From contig CAXXWW010000006.1 in the NCBI GenBank assembly GCA_963665215.2, positions 124,001-188,000 of the forward strand: a stretch of DNA of 64,000 nt, in the 5' to 3' direction. A model generated the notes under the pieces. It searched no databases. It was given only the letters and a program-made list of their open reading frames with translations, and was not told the DNA's origin. Below, in pieces: positions 48,501-58,270 of the stretch (positions are counted from its first letter, which is position 1; each line of letters begins with the position of its first letter). The position numbers and the translations under genes were made by a program. The stretch comes from G963665215 sp963665215. Lineage in GTDB: Bacteria > Chloroflexota > Dehalococcoidia > Lucifugimonadales > CAUZJF01.

Positions 48501-50063
48501 TGGTGTCCACCCCGGGAGGCCCGCCGTAGTAGTCATCGTTACTCTCGAGGACCAGGAGCGCATCCCCCTGGAACTCCTTGAGCCTGAAGGGGCCCGTGCC
48601 GACGGCGCTGTCCACCCACCAGTCGCGGCCTCCCGCCTCGACCACCTCCGGGTCCAGCACATAGGCCGCAGGCTGGGCCAGCTTCTTCAGGAAATATGGC
48701 TTCGGTTCGTCTATGATTATGTCGAGGATAAAATCGTCAACCACCCTGACCCCGGCTATCTCACCGGCCCTGCCTTCCATATAGTCCACGGCGCCAACGA
48801 TGTCAGTGAGGACATTGGTCGCCCGACCTGACCGCGCGGACCTCTCCAGAGACCATTTGAAATCGGCAGCCGTAACCCGTTTGCCGTTGTGGAACCTCAC
48901 GTCCGGGCGGAGCCGGAACGTGTAGACTAGGCCGTCAAAAATCCCCCAGCTCTCCGCTATGTCCGGGACCACATCCAGGTCTGTGTTGAGGGCGACCAGA
49001 CCACTGAAGAGCTCTACCACCATCGCCACCGAGTTAACATCGGCGGCGAGGTGGGGGTCCAAGGTGGTGGGGTTGCCCGCGTTCATGCGGAGCACCCTGC
49101 CCGGAGACGTAGCGGCGGGCTCCGACGTAGCGCCGGCCTGTGTGATCGAATACTCAGCAACGCTATGAGAAGTGATTATGCCGTCCGGGCCCAACAGGAC
49201 TGCGAGTACTCTGGTGCCCGGAGCATCGGGTACGACGAAGCCCCCCTCGATGATTATCACGCCACTTCTTGTAAGCTCGATCTCAGCAAAGGGTTCAGCT
49301 GTCCCCGACTGCGTCAAGTAGGAGAGCTGCACCAGGCGTATCTGATTTGAGGCCAGCTCGACCTCGAGCTCAGCCCCAAAGAATACCTCGTCCCCGGCGG
49401 TCAGAGTGCTGTCGAGCGCCGAGAACTCTAGAATCTTAAGGGAGTCCGCTGCGGCAAGCACCGGCGCAGGCGCAACAGCCTCGGAGACGGGCCCCACTCT
49501 CTGCTGCAGGCGATGCCACAGCCCCGCGAAACCGCCGCTCTTGTATGTCCACGAGGTGTTGGCCGGGGCACCCAAGATCATGCTGGCCTTTTCGCCGCCA
49601 ACGCTCTGGGCCTCGAAGGAGATGGTCTCCGCGGAGGCGACCTGGCCGCTGGGCATCTTGATACCAAAATCAGTCGGGTCGAAGTTGAGTCTCACATCTA
49701 CCTGAGGAACGTATCTAACGGCGAACGATTCGGAGTTATCGATCTCCGCCTCTATAATGAGCTTATATTCCCGCCCGACGTCAAAGGGTGGAAGCATTGG
49801 CATCGCAGAGGCCCCGGATGCCGATAGCACTTTCAGTCGGCCCCCTCCAAGCATGGTCGTGAGTACCGCGCCTGCCTCAATGGGCCCCCCTTCCACTCGG
49901 GTGGATATCGACATGTCTCCCCTCGTGGGTGTCACCGGACGGCCCCCGAAGGTCGGCGGCCTAACAATCCGCGCGGTAAGCTCCAGGAAGACCTTGTTGG
50001 TACCGGGCAGGAGAGTACTTGGGGTCAACTTCCGTTCGATTCGAAGCCCCGCATCTGCCTTAA
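45524..50063 (-). pseudogene. Giant kinase, middle segment (peptide-binding protein, propellers)
   Basis: Uninterrupted minus-strand frame between IS1380 copies B and C. It opens with beta-rich regions, then at about 49101-47610 a full family-5 solute-binding protein: RMNAGNPTTLDPHLAADVN, ITAADFKWSLERS-like, VGTGPFRLKEF, ARFRQALNHAVDKDVIAQEV and LQVFTLGWLADYPDQH, as in DppA/OppA. Next is a Ycf48/BNR-type propeller (about 47570-46700; repeated DGGxTW motifs) and six PD40 blades of TolB type (about 46665-45900; repeated WSPDGxxIAFxSDR). The start of the first LamG-like repeat ends the segment. No stop or frameshift was found in these 4.5 kb. Confidence 0.87.
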
Positions 50064-51782
50064 CCCGAATCCACCGAAGGAGGGCGTCGGGTTAGCGTCC
50101 TGAGGCGGCAAGAAGGTGCTCCTGTGCTTCTGGGATAATGGTTTTGTAGCAAAAAAACGGCCCCGGAAAAGGAGCACCCAGTAGATGCTGCCACGCAACC
50201 ACCCCGACCGGATCCAAATCACCTTCGACGACCGCCGCTTGGTGGCCAATGCCGGGCTGCTCCTTCCGGCCACCCTGGCGCGGCACCTCGGCCTGCCCGA
50301 ACTCGTCCGGCAGCGCCTCGACCTGGGCGATGCCCCGGGGCGGGCGAACACGAGCGACAAGATGATGACGCTGGTGGCGTCTGCGCTGGCTGGGGGCGAC
50401 TGCATTGACGACGCCGATGTGTTGCGCACCGGGGGGACGGCCTGCACCCTGGGCGGCACGGTCAAGGCGCCATCCACCCTGGGCACCTTCCTGCGCAGCT
50501 TCCGGTGGGGCCACGTCCGTCAACTCGACCGGGTGAGCCGCGAGTTGCTGGCCCGGGCTTGGCAGGCCGGGGCGGGACCCGGCGACGGGCCCCTGACCAT
50601 TGACCTGGACTCCACCATCTGCGAGACCTACGGACTGGCCAAGGAGGGCGCCCGCCACCACGGCTATACCGGCAAGCGGGGCTACCACCCGCTGCTGGCC
50701 ATCGCCGCCGGCACCGGAGACGTGCTGATGTCCCGGCTGCGCGAGGGCCGGGCCAACACCGCCCGCGGCGCCGCCCACTTCCTGCGGGAGACGGTGGGAC
50801 GGGTGCGCTACGCCGGGGCCAACGGACGACTCACGCTACGGGCCGACAGCGGGTTCTACACTCATGGCGTGGTATCCGTCTGCCGCAAGATGGATGTCCG
50901 CTTCTCCATCACCATCCGCCAGCACAAAAGCCTGCACAATCTCATCGAGGCGATACCCGAAGATGCCTGGACGCCGATTCCTTACTGGATGGACGGCGCC
51001 GCCGATGTGGCCGAGACCACCTGCACCCCCTTCCAGGCCGAGGCGGACGCCGCGCCGGTACGGCTCATCGTCCGGCGGGTGAAGCCGACGCCCGGTTCCC
51101 AACTGGCCCTCTTCGCCAAATACAGCTATCATGGCTTCATCACCGACCGGGACGGGGAGTTGCTCGAACTGGAGGCTGACCATCGCCGCCACGCCGAGAT
51201 CGAGAATGCCATACGCGACCTCAAGTACGGCGTCGGGCTGAACCATCTCCCCTCGGGCCGCTTCGCCGCCAACGGCGCCTGGCTGGCCGTCCAGACGATG
51301 GCCCACAACCTGGCCCGCTGGACGGCGCGGATCGGTCTGGGAGAGCGGATAGCCACCACCAAGACCCTCCGGCGGCGGTTCTTCTCCCTGGCCGGACGGC
51401 TCACCCGCTCGGCACGCCGGTTGACCCTGCATCTTCCGGATCGCTGGCCTTGGGCTGAGAAGTTCAGCCGCGCCTTGGCCCGGCTGCGAGCCATTCCACT
51501 CCCGGCCTGACGGCACCGTCGGCGACCGACCCACCCACCGGACAACCGAAGATCCCCGCAGACTCGTGCCAGCCCGGTCCGAGAGAGTTCCCTGCTGCGT
51601 ATTCTCTCGCCATCCCGCGCATCGCAGCTCCCGCAGACGGCCATAGGGGCCCCTGTGCGGCGATGAAGACCGTCCGCCGACCTCCCTACCCCAAATGGAA
51701 CCCAGGCTATTTCCCCTGTAGCTCCCTCACCCCCCTTCCGCTTTCCTCACGCCGTCCATCGGTGTCCTTCGGTGGATTCGGG
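50064..51782 (+). mobile_element. IS1380 family element, copy C
   Basis: 1,719 bp with the same ends, flanked by CTTAA (50059-50063 and 51783-51787). It lies between the C-type lectin and the peptide-binding part of the giant kinase gene. Removing it with one CTTAA gives NLTGPLKADAGLRIERK in frame. It has the same orientation as copy B. Confidence 0.95.
50185..51510 (+). CDS. IS1380 family transposase (copy C)
   Basis: A 441-residue transposase that appears identical to copy A, with intact DDE residues. Near identity of all three copies, and of their non-coding margins, points to very recent movement. Confidence 0.95.
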   Translation: MLPRNHPDRIQITFDDRRLVANAGLLLPATLARHLGLPELVRQRLDLGDAPGRANTSDKMMTLVASALAGGDCIDDADVLRTGGTACTLGGTVKAPSTLGTFLRSFRWGHVRQLDRVSRELLARAWQAGAGPGDGPLTIDLDSTICETYGLAKEGARHHGYTGKRGYHPLLAIAAGTGDVLMSRLREGRANTARGAAHFLRETVGRVRYAGANGRLTLRADSGFYTHGVVSVCRKMDVRFSITIRQHKSLHNLIEAIPEDAWTPIPYWMDGAADVAETTCTPFQAEADAAPVRLIVRRVKPTPGSQLALFAKYSYHGFITDRDGELLELEADHRRHAEIENAIRDLKYGVGLNHLPSGRFAANGAWLAVQTMAHNLARWTARIGLGERIATTKTLRRRFFSLAGRLTRSARRLTLHLPDRWPWAEKFSRALARLRAIPLPA

Positions 51783-54325
51783 CTTAAGTGGCCCAGTGAG
51801 GTTCACATACAGATTGGATCCTGGGGACCAGGTATAGGTGTACGAGCCGCCCTCCTCAACTGACTCTGAGGGAAAGCGGCCGATGTTTCTGAGCACTAGC
51901 GGCCTGTCGAAGGATGCTGCCAGCTGGGCCGGCCGCTCTTCCCAGGAGTAGTCCCACCTGGAGAAATAGAGGGACTCGCCCGGGTCCCAGATGCCCCCGG
52001 TCTGTATCTCGGTCGCGTTGATCAAGGAGTGCACGTAGTGGAATTCTATGGCCGCGGCCGTCTCGGCGGCGGCTGCCTCGAACTCCACCACAAAGGGGGA
52101 ACCGACTTCAAAAATGGTGGCGTGCCATCGGAACCCCCCCCCGTTCTGGTCCATCTGAACGTAGTACTCGGCACCGCTGTTATTACTTGGCTCTCCAGAT
52201 ATCCAGTTGGTGTAACTCAGTGGCTCCCCAGTAACCCAGACGAATCGCCCTTCCTCGACCTCGTCGGTCAAGCCAATAAAAACCCAGGGTTGCCCGTACG
52301 ATCTGGCCAAATCGGCGACGAACAATTGCTCAGCCTCATCGCTGATTGTGACCAAATGGCCTCCCAGAGACTCGGAATATGCCTTCGCCTCGGGCCAGCT
52401 CATCGATTCAGTGACGATCAGATAGGAATGGCCACGGAACGAGGCGCCACCGTTTGGCGCGGCCGTCTCGGCTGCCCCGACCTCGACGCGCTGCCACGTC
52501 GCGCCGCCGTCCTCGGTCCGGTAGATGGCACGGTTGGCCGCCGCGAACCCTATATTCTCGTTGACGAAGTGCACGTCGCGCAGGTCGTCGGTGGTGAAGG
52601 CCTCAACCTGCCGCCACTGGCCTTCCCCAGTTAGTTCGGCGCCGGGCGCGAGCTGGGGCTCCGCGGCGAACACGATCTTGGAATCGCCGGCCGCGGGCCC
52701 GGTGCCGGCGCGAAGGCCGCCACCGGGCCCGATGGTGGTGAAGGCGTGGTACCTGGCCCCGACGCCCTGATTGAGAGGGCGAATACACTCAGGCTGGCCA
52801 CCTTGGCCCGGGCAACGGACGAGTCGAGGTCCACTGCGGTGGGCAGCGGCGCCCATTGGCCCGCGCCGTCATCGTAGTGCTGGATGACGATGTTGGACTC
52901 AACGCCGCCGGCCAGTTGAATGTCACTGCCGCTCAGGCTCACCGTGATGGTGATCGGCTTGATGAGAGCGAACGGCCCTTCGCCCCGCGCATCCTGGCGC
53001 GTCATAGAGAGGAGGTCAAAGAGCTTTTCAGAGGGGACAAAGCCCTCCGGCAGGGGAGGGGCCTCCTCTGGGGACACAGGGGTGAAAAGCAGGTCTACTT
53101 CGCTGTCGACCGAGCCGGCATCGAGGTCCACTGTCACATCGCCATCCGGTGAGACGAGCTGCGCCGGTTGCTCCGGAACAACCACGATCTTAATCGTAAT
53201 GGATGGCCCAGTGGCGATGGGTACCGTGCCCGCAACAGGCCCCGGCTGCCGCGATATTACGCCGGAGAAAAACAGGACGCCGGCCACCGCGCCCGCGACG
53301 ACGAGCGCGCCGGCGGCGATGGCCAGGAACCCGATTCCTCTTCGTCTCCCAACAGGCTCGACCTCTCTTGGCGCCGTAGGTCTTTTTTCCTTATCTCCTT
53401 CATCTTCTTCCCCGAGCAATCTAGTCTGCACGTCAGGCTCCGAAGGAGGAGCCACGGATTGCTGGATCGTTACCTCAGCGTCAGTCTCTATCTCGGTCCG
53501 GGCCTCGGCTGCCACCGACGCAAGGGCCTTCGCAAACTCTCCGGGGGAGTCGTGCCGGTCGTCGGGCTCCTTGGCCAACGCCCTGAGCAGGATGGCCTCC
53601 AGTCCGGGGTCCATATCCGGATAAAGCGCAGTAGGGAGGGGCACGTCCCGGTGGATGTGGGCCATCAGGGTCTCGGAAGGGGTGTCGCCCCGGAACGGAG
53701 TACGCCCCAGGAGCATCTGGTAGGCGATTATTCCGAGGGCGTAAAGGTCGGACTTCTGGTCGGCGCGGGCACCAAGGGCCTGCTCCGGGGCCATGTATTC
53801 CGGCGTGCCGAGGACCGAGTCGGCGCGGGTGAGGCCGGCGCTCCCCTCCATCATCCGGGCCAGGCCGAAGTCAGACAGCTTGGGCCTGCCATCGGGGTCG
53901 AGGAGAACGTTGGCGGGCTTGATGTCTCTGTGGATGATGCCATGGCCGTGGGCATAGTCCAATGCCTCAGCCAGCGGGCCGATCATTTGCAGGACTTCCG
54001 CGAGGGGAATCCGGTCGCCCAGCCGGTCTTGGAGCGTGCCGCCGGTGACGTGCTCCATGACTATGTAGATGAACCCTTTGTCCTCCCCTACGTCGTATAT
54101 CTGGACGATGTTGGGGTGGTTCAGCCTGGCGACGGCCTGGGCCTCCAGTCTGAACCGCTCGACGAAGGTCGGGTCCTCGGTCTGGAAGGAGGGCAGGACC
54201 TTGACGGCGACGTGCCTGTTCAGCTCCGGATCGTGGGCCCTGTAGACGCTGGCCATCCCCCCACGACCGATGCGCTCCACCATCTGGTAGCACCCTCGCC
54301 TGCTTCCTGACGGAAGAGAAACCAT
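51783..54325 (-). pseudogene. Giant kinase, N-terminal segment (kinase, ZU5-like, C-type lectin)
   Basis: From the ATG at 54325 (GAGAGGT nine bases upstream) this gives a full Pkn-type kinase: GRGGMASVY, VAVKVLP, HRDIKPANV, SDFGLAR, PEYMAPEQ. A cytoplasmic acidic linker, a membrane helix (FLAIAAGALVVAGAVAGVLF) and a ZU5-like domain (VSPDGDVTVDLDAGSV) follow. Near 52750 the frame moves by -1; adding one G to the GGGG run makes SIRASG continue as ARYHAFTTIGPGGG. The next frame has a Ycf48-like blade (YRTEDGGATWQRV) and a C-type lectin (SYLIVTESMSWPEAKAYSES, FIGLTDEVEEGRFVW, WISGEPSNNSGAEYY) before the IS1380 site. Confidence 0.85.
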
Positions 54326-54668
54326 TCCCCGCTACCTCTCGAGTCCGCTTGAATTCAAGAGTGCCACCGGTCCCGATGAAAAGAATACCGTTTCTGACAT
54401 GGGGGCATGTCGAGCACCCATTTTACCATGCCGATGGCGCCGCTTTTCGGAATTGTGAGCACATATCGCGCTGAAAAAGGGTGGCCGGGGGCTGGAGCCC
54501 CGTATATCTGGTTGCGAGGGAGCAGGCTGGAGGTGTAGAGGCACGTGGGCTCGCCCCGATGGTTCGATACGGCCTGCGGCCTACTCACCACGAGCGGAAA
54601 ATTGCACACCCGTTCATCCCGAGTAGTCCGTCCACCGCGGAGGGACGTATCGAGGGGCGCTCCGGCCT
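54326..54668. other. Intergenic region upstream of giant kinase
   Basis: About 340 bases between two minus-strand genes. I see no gene or repeat. A TAAAAT box on the minus strand near 54420 could be a -10 element for the kinase gene, but no good -35 box accompanies it. Confidence 0.35.
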
Positions 54669-55421
54669 CTACCCGAAGTCTTCGGCGGAGTCCTGCGGGA
54701 CGAAACCCAACACCTGGTGAGGATGCTCCAGGTCGCGATAGCCCCACCTGTTGTTCGAGGTGGCCAGGAAGACGTCGTACTTCAGCCCTTCGGGGGCCTC
54801 GATGCACTTGTGCAGAATGCTGACGACATCCCTGTGGCTGAGGTAGACGGAGACCCCACGCGAGCCCCTGGGACGGTTGTCCGGCCGCACGGACCCTATT
54901 CGCACACACAGAACCGAGATCCCGTAGGCGTCGGCGAAATGGCGGCCCAGGGCCTCTCCCCAGACCTTGGACGCCCCGTAGGTCCCGGCCGGGTGCACCA
55001 TCTCATGGGTGATCATGGGCCAGCTCTCGGGGACGTCTTCGTAGCGGCCTGTGCTGAGGGCATCGTAGGGCGCGACCCTCTCCCATCCGGTGATTGCGGC
55101 CCCCGAGCTGGCGAAGATCACCCGACTCACCCCCGCCTGTCTCGCGGCCTCATAGACGTTGTACGTGCCCACCAGGTTGGAGCTCACCAGCGACTCCCAG
55201 GGTTCATCGCCGAGCTGGGCGGCCAGGTGTACCACCACGTCTACCCCCTTGAAGGCAGGCACGATGGCGTTCAGGTCCCCAATGTCGGCCTGGGTGCACT
55301 TTACGCCATCAACGGGCCGCCTGTTCAGCGCGCTGAGCTGGTAGCCGCCTTTCCCCTCCAGAAAGCCACGAAGCAGTCCCCCGATAAGCCCGTTCATCCC
55401 GGTAATCAGCACCTTTTTCAT
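54669..55421 (-). CDS. NAD-dependent epimerase/dehydratase
   Basis: A 250-residue extended SDR. The N-terminus is VLITGMNGLIGGLLRGFL (TGxxGxxG NAD loop), then DVVVHLAAQ, the Ser in ASSGAAIT, and the catalytic YGASK (YxxxK) near residue 146. It is shorter than sugar epimerases (about 310), as in uronate dehydrogenase-like members, to which the SVRPDNRPRGSR segment also points. AGGGCGAGGA precedes the ATG. A truncated paralogue lies directly upstream. Confidence 0.88.
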   Translation of the reverse strand: MKKVLITGMNGLIGGLLRGFLEGKGGYQLSALNRRPVDGVKCTQADIGDLNAIVPAFKGVDVVVHLAAQLGDEPWESLVSSNLVGTYNVYEAARQAGVSRVIFASSGAAITGWERVAPYDALSTGRYEDVPESWPMITHEMVHPAGTYGASKVWGEALGRHFADAYGISVLCVRIGSVRPDNRPRGSRGVSVYLSHRDVVSILHKCIEAPEGLKYDVFLATSNNRWGYRDLEHPHQVLGFVPQDSAEDFG

Positions 55422-55640
55422 TCCTCGCCCTTTCCTCTAATCGGCTGATGGTGTCTCCCGTGCTGGCGAAGACCACCCGACTCACCCCCACATGTCTACC
55501 GGCCTCATAGACCCTGTAGGAGCCGACAAGGTTGGCGCGCGGCAGCGACTCCCACGGCTCGTCTGGGACCTGCGCGGCAAGGTGGACGACAACATCTATT
55601 CCGGCGAAGGACGGCCGGATGGCTTCCAGGTCCCCGATAT

Positions 55641-57006
55641 GAGGTATCTTCAAAAAGTGTGTAAACAGTCAGGCGGTGTACCCTCTCTCTGAACAACACG
55701 GGCTCGAGGCCCAAGAGAGGAGATAGACCGCCCATGAGGAAGGAAAGCACTGAGAGTAGGTCGGAGTCAAGGCCGGAGTGGGAGCAGTTGGAGGATTGGG
55801 TGCGAAGCCAGGTCCAGAGGCTGATCCAGGAGTTGCTGGAGGAGGAGGTGACGGCGTTTCTGGGAAGGGCGAAGTCGGCGCTCAGATCCGACTCGGACTC
55901 AGATACCGGCTATCGGAACGGATACGGCAGAGCCCGGAGGCTTACGCTGAGTTCGGGAACGATACAGCTGAGGCGGCCGCGAGTCCGCGATACCGAGGAG
56001 CAGTTCGAGAGCCGGCTGCTGCCGCTGTTCGTCAACAGGACCAGGAAGGTTGCTGAGTTGATCCCCGAGCTGTACCTGCACGGTCTATCCGAAGGCGACT
56101 TCGATCTGGCTTTGCGGGGGCTGCTGGGAGAGGACGCACCGGTATCGGCGAGCACGGTGGCCCGGTTGAAGGATAAGTGGAACGATGAGCTTGCCCAATG
56201 GCGCAGCCGGCCCCTCGATGACCTGGAAGTGGTCTACATGTGGGTGGATGGAGTCTACGTCAAGGCTGGTCTTGAGAAGGAGAAGGCGGCGGTACTGGTG
56301 GTGATGGCGGCCCTGAGCGACGGGAGCAAGGTGGTGGTGAGCGCTGTTCCCGGATACAGGGAGTCCACAGAGAACTGGTCCGAGGTGCTCAGGGACATCA
56401 AGCGCCGGGGCTTGAGCTGCCCGAGGCTGGTGGTTGGAGACGGACACCTGGGCATCTGGGGAGCTCTGCGCAACGTCTATCCGCAGGCGGCAGAGCAACG
56501 CTGCTGGAACCACAAGATCGTAAACGTGCTCGCCAAGCTTCCAAAGCGACAACAGGACCAGGCCAAGCTCATGCTGCGTACTATCCCCTACGCGCCGACT
56601 CGGACAGAGGCTGAGCGGCTCAGGACGGTGTTCACCAGGTGGTGCGGCGACCATTCCTACGAGGCGGCCTCAGAGGCCTTGGAGCGGGACTGGGACCGCA
56701 TGGTCACCTTCTATGACTTCCCAAAGGAGCACTGGGGGCACCTTCGCACGACGAACCCGGTAGAATCACCCTTCGCGGCCCTCAGGCTTCGGACCGATGC
56801 CGCCAAGCGCTACAAGAGGGTCGATCGGGCGATAGCGGTGATCTGGAAAATGTTGATGGTCGCCGAACAGCGCTTCAGGCGTCTGAAGGCCCCTGAGTTG
56901 ATCGAAGACGTCTATCTCGGTGCACAGTATGCGGATGGAATCGCCATTGAATCAACGGCTGAGAAGGTCGCCGCCTGATGTCGTTTACACACCTATTGAC
57001 GTAACC
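55641..57006 (+). mobile_element. IS256 family element
   Basis: About 1,366 bp with related ends containing GTGTGTAAAC and CAGGCGG. It is flanked by a direct repeat, TCCCCGATAT (55631-55640 and 57007-57016), near the 8-9 bp usual for IS256. It lies in the epimerase paralogue. Confidence 0.9.
55734..56978 (+). CDS. IS256 family (mutator-type) transposase
   Basis: A 414-residue transposase with the mutator-family pattern: YRNGYGRARRLTLSSGTIQL with RRPRVRD, the first Asp in VVYMWVDGVYVKAGL, the second in VVGDGHLGIWGAL, the CWNHKIVNVL Cys/His motif and the region around TTNPVESPFAALRLRT. Full length and unbroken, so probably active. Confidence 0.95.
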   Translation: MRKESTESRSESRPEWEQLEDWVRSQVQRLIQELLEEEVTAFLGRAKSALRSDSDSDTGYRNGYGRARRLTLSSGTIQLRRPRVRDTEEQFESRLLPLFVNRTRKVAELIPELYLHGLSEGDFDLALRGLLGEDAPVSASTVARLKDKWNDELAQWRSRPLDDLEVVYMWVDGVYVKAGLEKEKAAVLVVMAALSDGSKVVVSAVPGYRESTENWSEVLRDIKRRGLSCPRLVVGDGHLGIWGALRNVYPQAAEQRCWNHKIVNVLAKLPKRQQDQAKLMLRTIPYAPTRTEAERLRTVFTRWCGDHSYEAASEALERDWDRMVTFYDFPKEHWGHLRTTNPVESPFAALRLRTDAAKRYKRVDRAIAVIWKMLMVAEQRFRRLKAPELIEDVYLGAQYADGIAIESTAEKVAA

Positions 57007-57308
57007 TCCCCGATATCCGCCCGGGTGTACCTCACGCCCTCAACGGGCCGTCGGTTAAGCGCGCTGAGTTGGAAGCCGCCGAGTGACTCCAAATGGGTGC
57101 GGAGCAGCCCGCGTGTCAGGCCGCTCATCCCTGTCATCGGGACCTTCTTCATGTGCGGAGGTGGTTTTTGGCCGGCTCAAGCGCAGATGACAATGGGCAC
57201 GGGAGGGCCTTCAATCTGCGTTGGGGTCTTGCGCACGGCCCAGTAAACACGGCGCCCCTCTAAATGTCAAGAAAGCTGCTCCGAGCGCGGGCAGCGGCGA
57301 CGATTTTC

Positions 57309-57338
57309 TTGAATCATTGCGGTGGGCCAAGTTATAAT
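57309..57338 (+). promoter_or_regulatory. Sigma70-type promoter of ferredoxin gene
   Basis: TTGAAT, an 18-base spacer and a perfect TATAAT. Transcription would start near 57345, about 70 bases before the ferredoxin ATG. Confidence 0.7.
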
Positions 57339-57413
57339 TGTATTGAGTTAGCTTATCCCCACCAGGCGCTCGACGGGGACAAGACACCATATCACAAGGG
57401 GGCCGTAACCGAC

Positions 57414-57728
57414 ATGACCTACATAATCGCCGAGCCGTGCGTCGACGTGAGAGACGGGGCTTGCGTGGACGTGTGTCCGGTAGATTGCATCTACGCGATG
57501 GAGGATGATGAGGTTTCAGAGCCCTCAGTCCCTCGTCAGGACCCGCCGGATTCTCCGGCCCTTAATTTTGTCCCCCCCATGCTATACATCCACCCCGAAG
57601 AGTGTATTGACTGCGCGGCTTGCGAGCCAGTCTGCCCGGTGGTCGCCATATTCGCTGAGGAGGATACGCCGGAGCAGTGGGAGACCTACATAAACCTCAA
57701 CTACGAGTACTTTGGGATAGAGCGATAG
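57414..57728 (+). CDS. 7Fe-type ferredoxin
   Basis: A 104-residue ferredoxin like the Thermus/FdxA type. The first group (EPCVDVRDGACVDVCPVDC) and the second (CIDCAACEPVCP) give the Cys pattern for one 3Fe-4S and one 4Fe-4S cluster. The ending FAEEDTPEQWETYINLNYEYF is the usual C-terminal extension. I chose ATG at 57414 (MTYIIAEPC); a frame open from 57264 adds only non-conserved residues. A strong promoter lies just upstream. It should carry electrons in the cytoplasm. Confidence 0.92.
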   Translation: MTYIIAEPCVDVRDGACVDVCPVDCIYAMEDDEVSEPSVPRQDPPDSPALNFVPPMLYIHPEECIDCAACEPVCPVVAIFAEEDTPEQWETYINLNYEYFGIER

Positions 57729-57755
57729 CCGTCTGGCGCTCGACGGCGGGACCTA

Positions 57756-58140
57756 ATAGGCTGATGAAAAGTGGGGTGTGTAGAGGGGCAAAGCCCCGGC
57801 GCCTGTCCTGAGCCTGCCCTGAGCCTTGTCGAAGGGGTGTCCCTCAGATCTGATTACTGCACCCTTCCTGGCCGAGGGTGTCGTAAAAGTCCCTTCTCCC
57901 CTGGCGGGAGAAGGTTAGAGCCTGCCCTGAGCTGGCCGAAGGCATGAGGGGGTGCCGACGAAAGTCGGCATATGGGTTCACGGTGTGGACGATTGCGGCC
58001 GCTAGTCGGACCACCCTCACCTGAATCCTCTCCCTCTAAGGGAGAGGAAGGGACCGATTGCCTACCGAGGCCAGTTCTGAGACAGGCTCGGTAGGAAGGG
58101 GGCAGGGGGATGGTCGAAAGGGTTTATCAACATCCTGCTA
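57756..58140. repeat. Dispersed intergenic repeat B, long copy
   Basis: It begins TAGGCTGATGAAAAG and ends TTATCAACATCCTGCTA, which are imperfect inverted ends next to TA. Inside are GTGTAGAGGGGCAAAGCCCC, CCTGCCCTGAG palindromes and further short hairpins (CTTCTCCC...GGGAGAAG). It shares ends and left half with 60756-60980. With its flanks it fills the gap between ferredoxin and aconitase, where I see no gene. Confidence 0.65.
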
Positions 58141-58270
58141 AGGCCCACTAAATGGCGCAGGTCGAAAGCCTCGAACAGCTAGCTCCCATACGAAGAGTGG
58201 CCTGGGATGACACTGTCCTCACCCGGGCCGCCGTCGTTCAGTCCGGCATTCGCCTGGGGAGGACTCGGCA

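Larger units (their letters stand above)
42773..54325 (-). pseudogene. Giant receptor Ser/Thr kinase, 2,701 codons when reconstructed
   Basis: Joining 54325-51783, 50058-45524 and 43799-42773, and adding one base near 52750, gives 8,106 bases, one frame of 2,701 codons and a stop. Order by residue: Pkn kinase (12-270, HRDIKPANV, SDFGLAR); membrane helix (about 337-360); ZU5-like domain (about 375-520); one Ycf48-like blade; C-type lectin (about 633-750); two beta-rich regions; family-5 solute-binding protein (about 1168-1665); Ycf48/BNR propeller (1680-1970); TolB/PD40 propeller (1980-2235); two LamG-like repeats (2240-2610); Pro/Ala linker; C-terminal membrane helix. Two IS1380 copies interrupt it, each with a 5-bp duplication whose removal restores the frame. 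In its present state it cannot be made in full. Confidence 0.85.
55446..57152 (-). pseudogene. Truncated epimerase paralogue interrupted by IS256
   Basis: The N-terminus lies at 57152-57017 (SALNRRPVEGVRYTRADIG) and continues at 55640 after the IS256 (DLEAIRPSFAGIDVVVHLAA to GVSRVVFASTGDTIS). It then runs into the leader of the intact epimerase and loses its C-terminal half, including the YxxxK site. The NAD loop is also weakened (TGMSGLTRG). The tandem paralogues probably recombined or suffered a deletion before IS256 entered. Confidence 0.85.
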
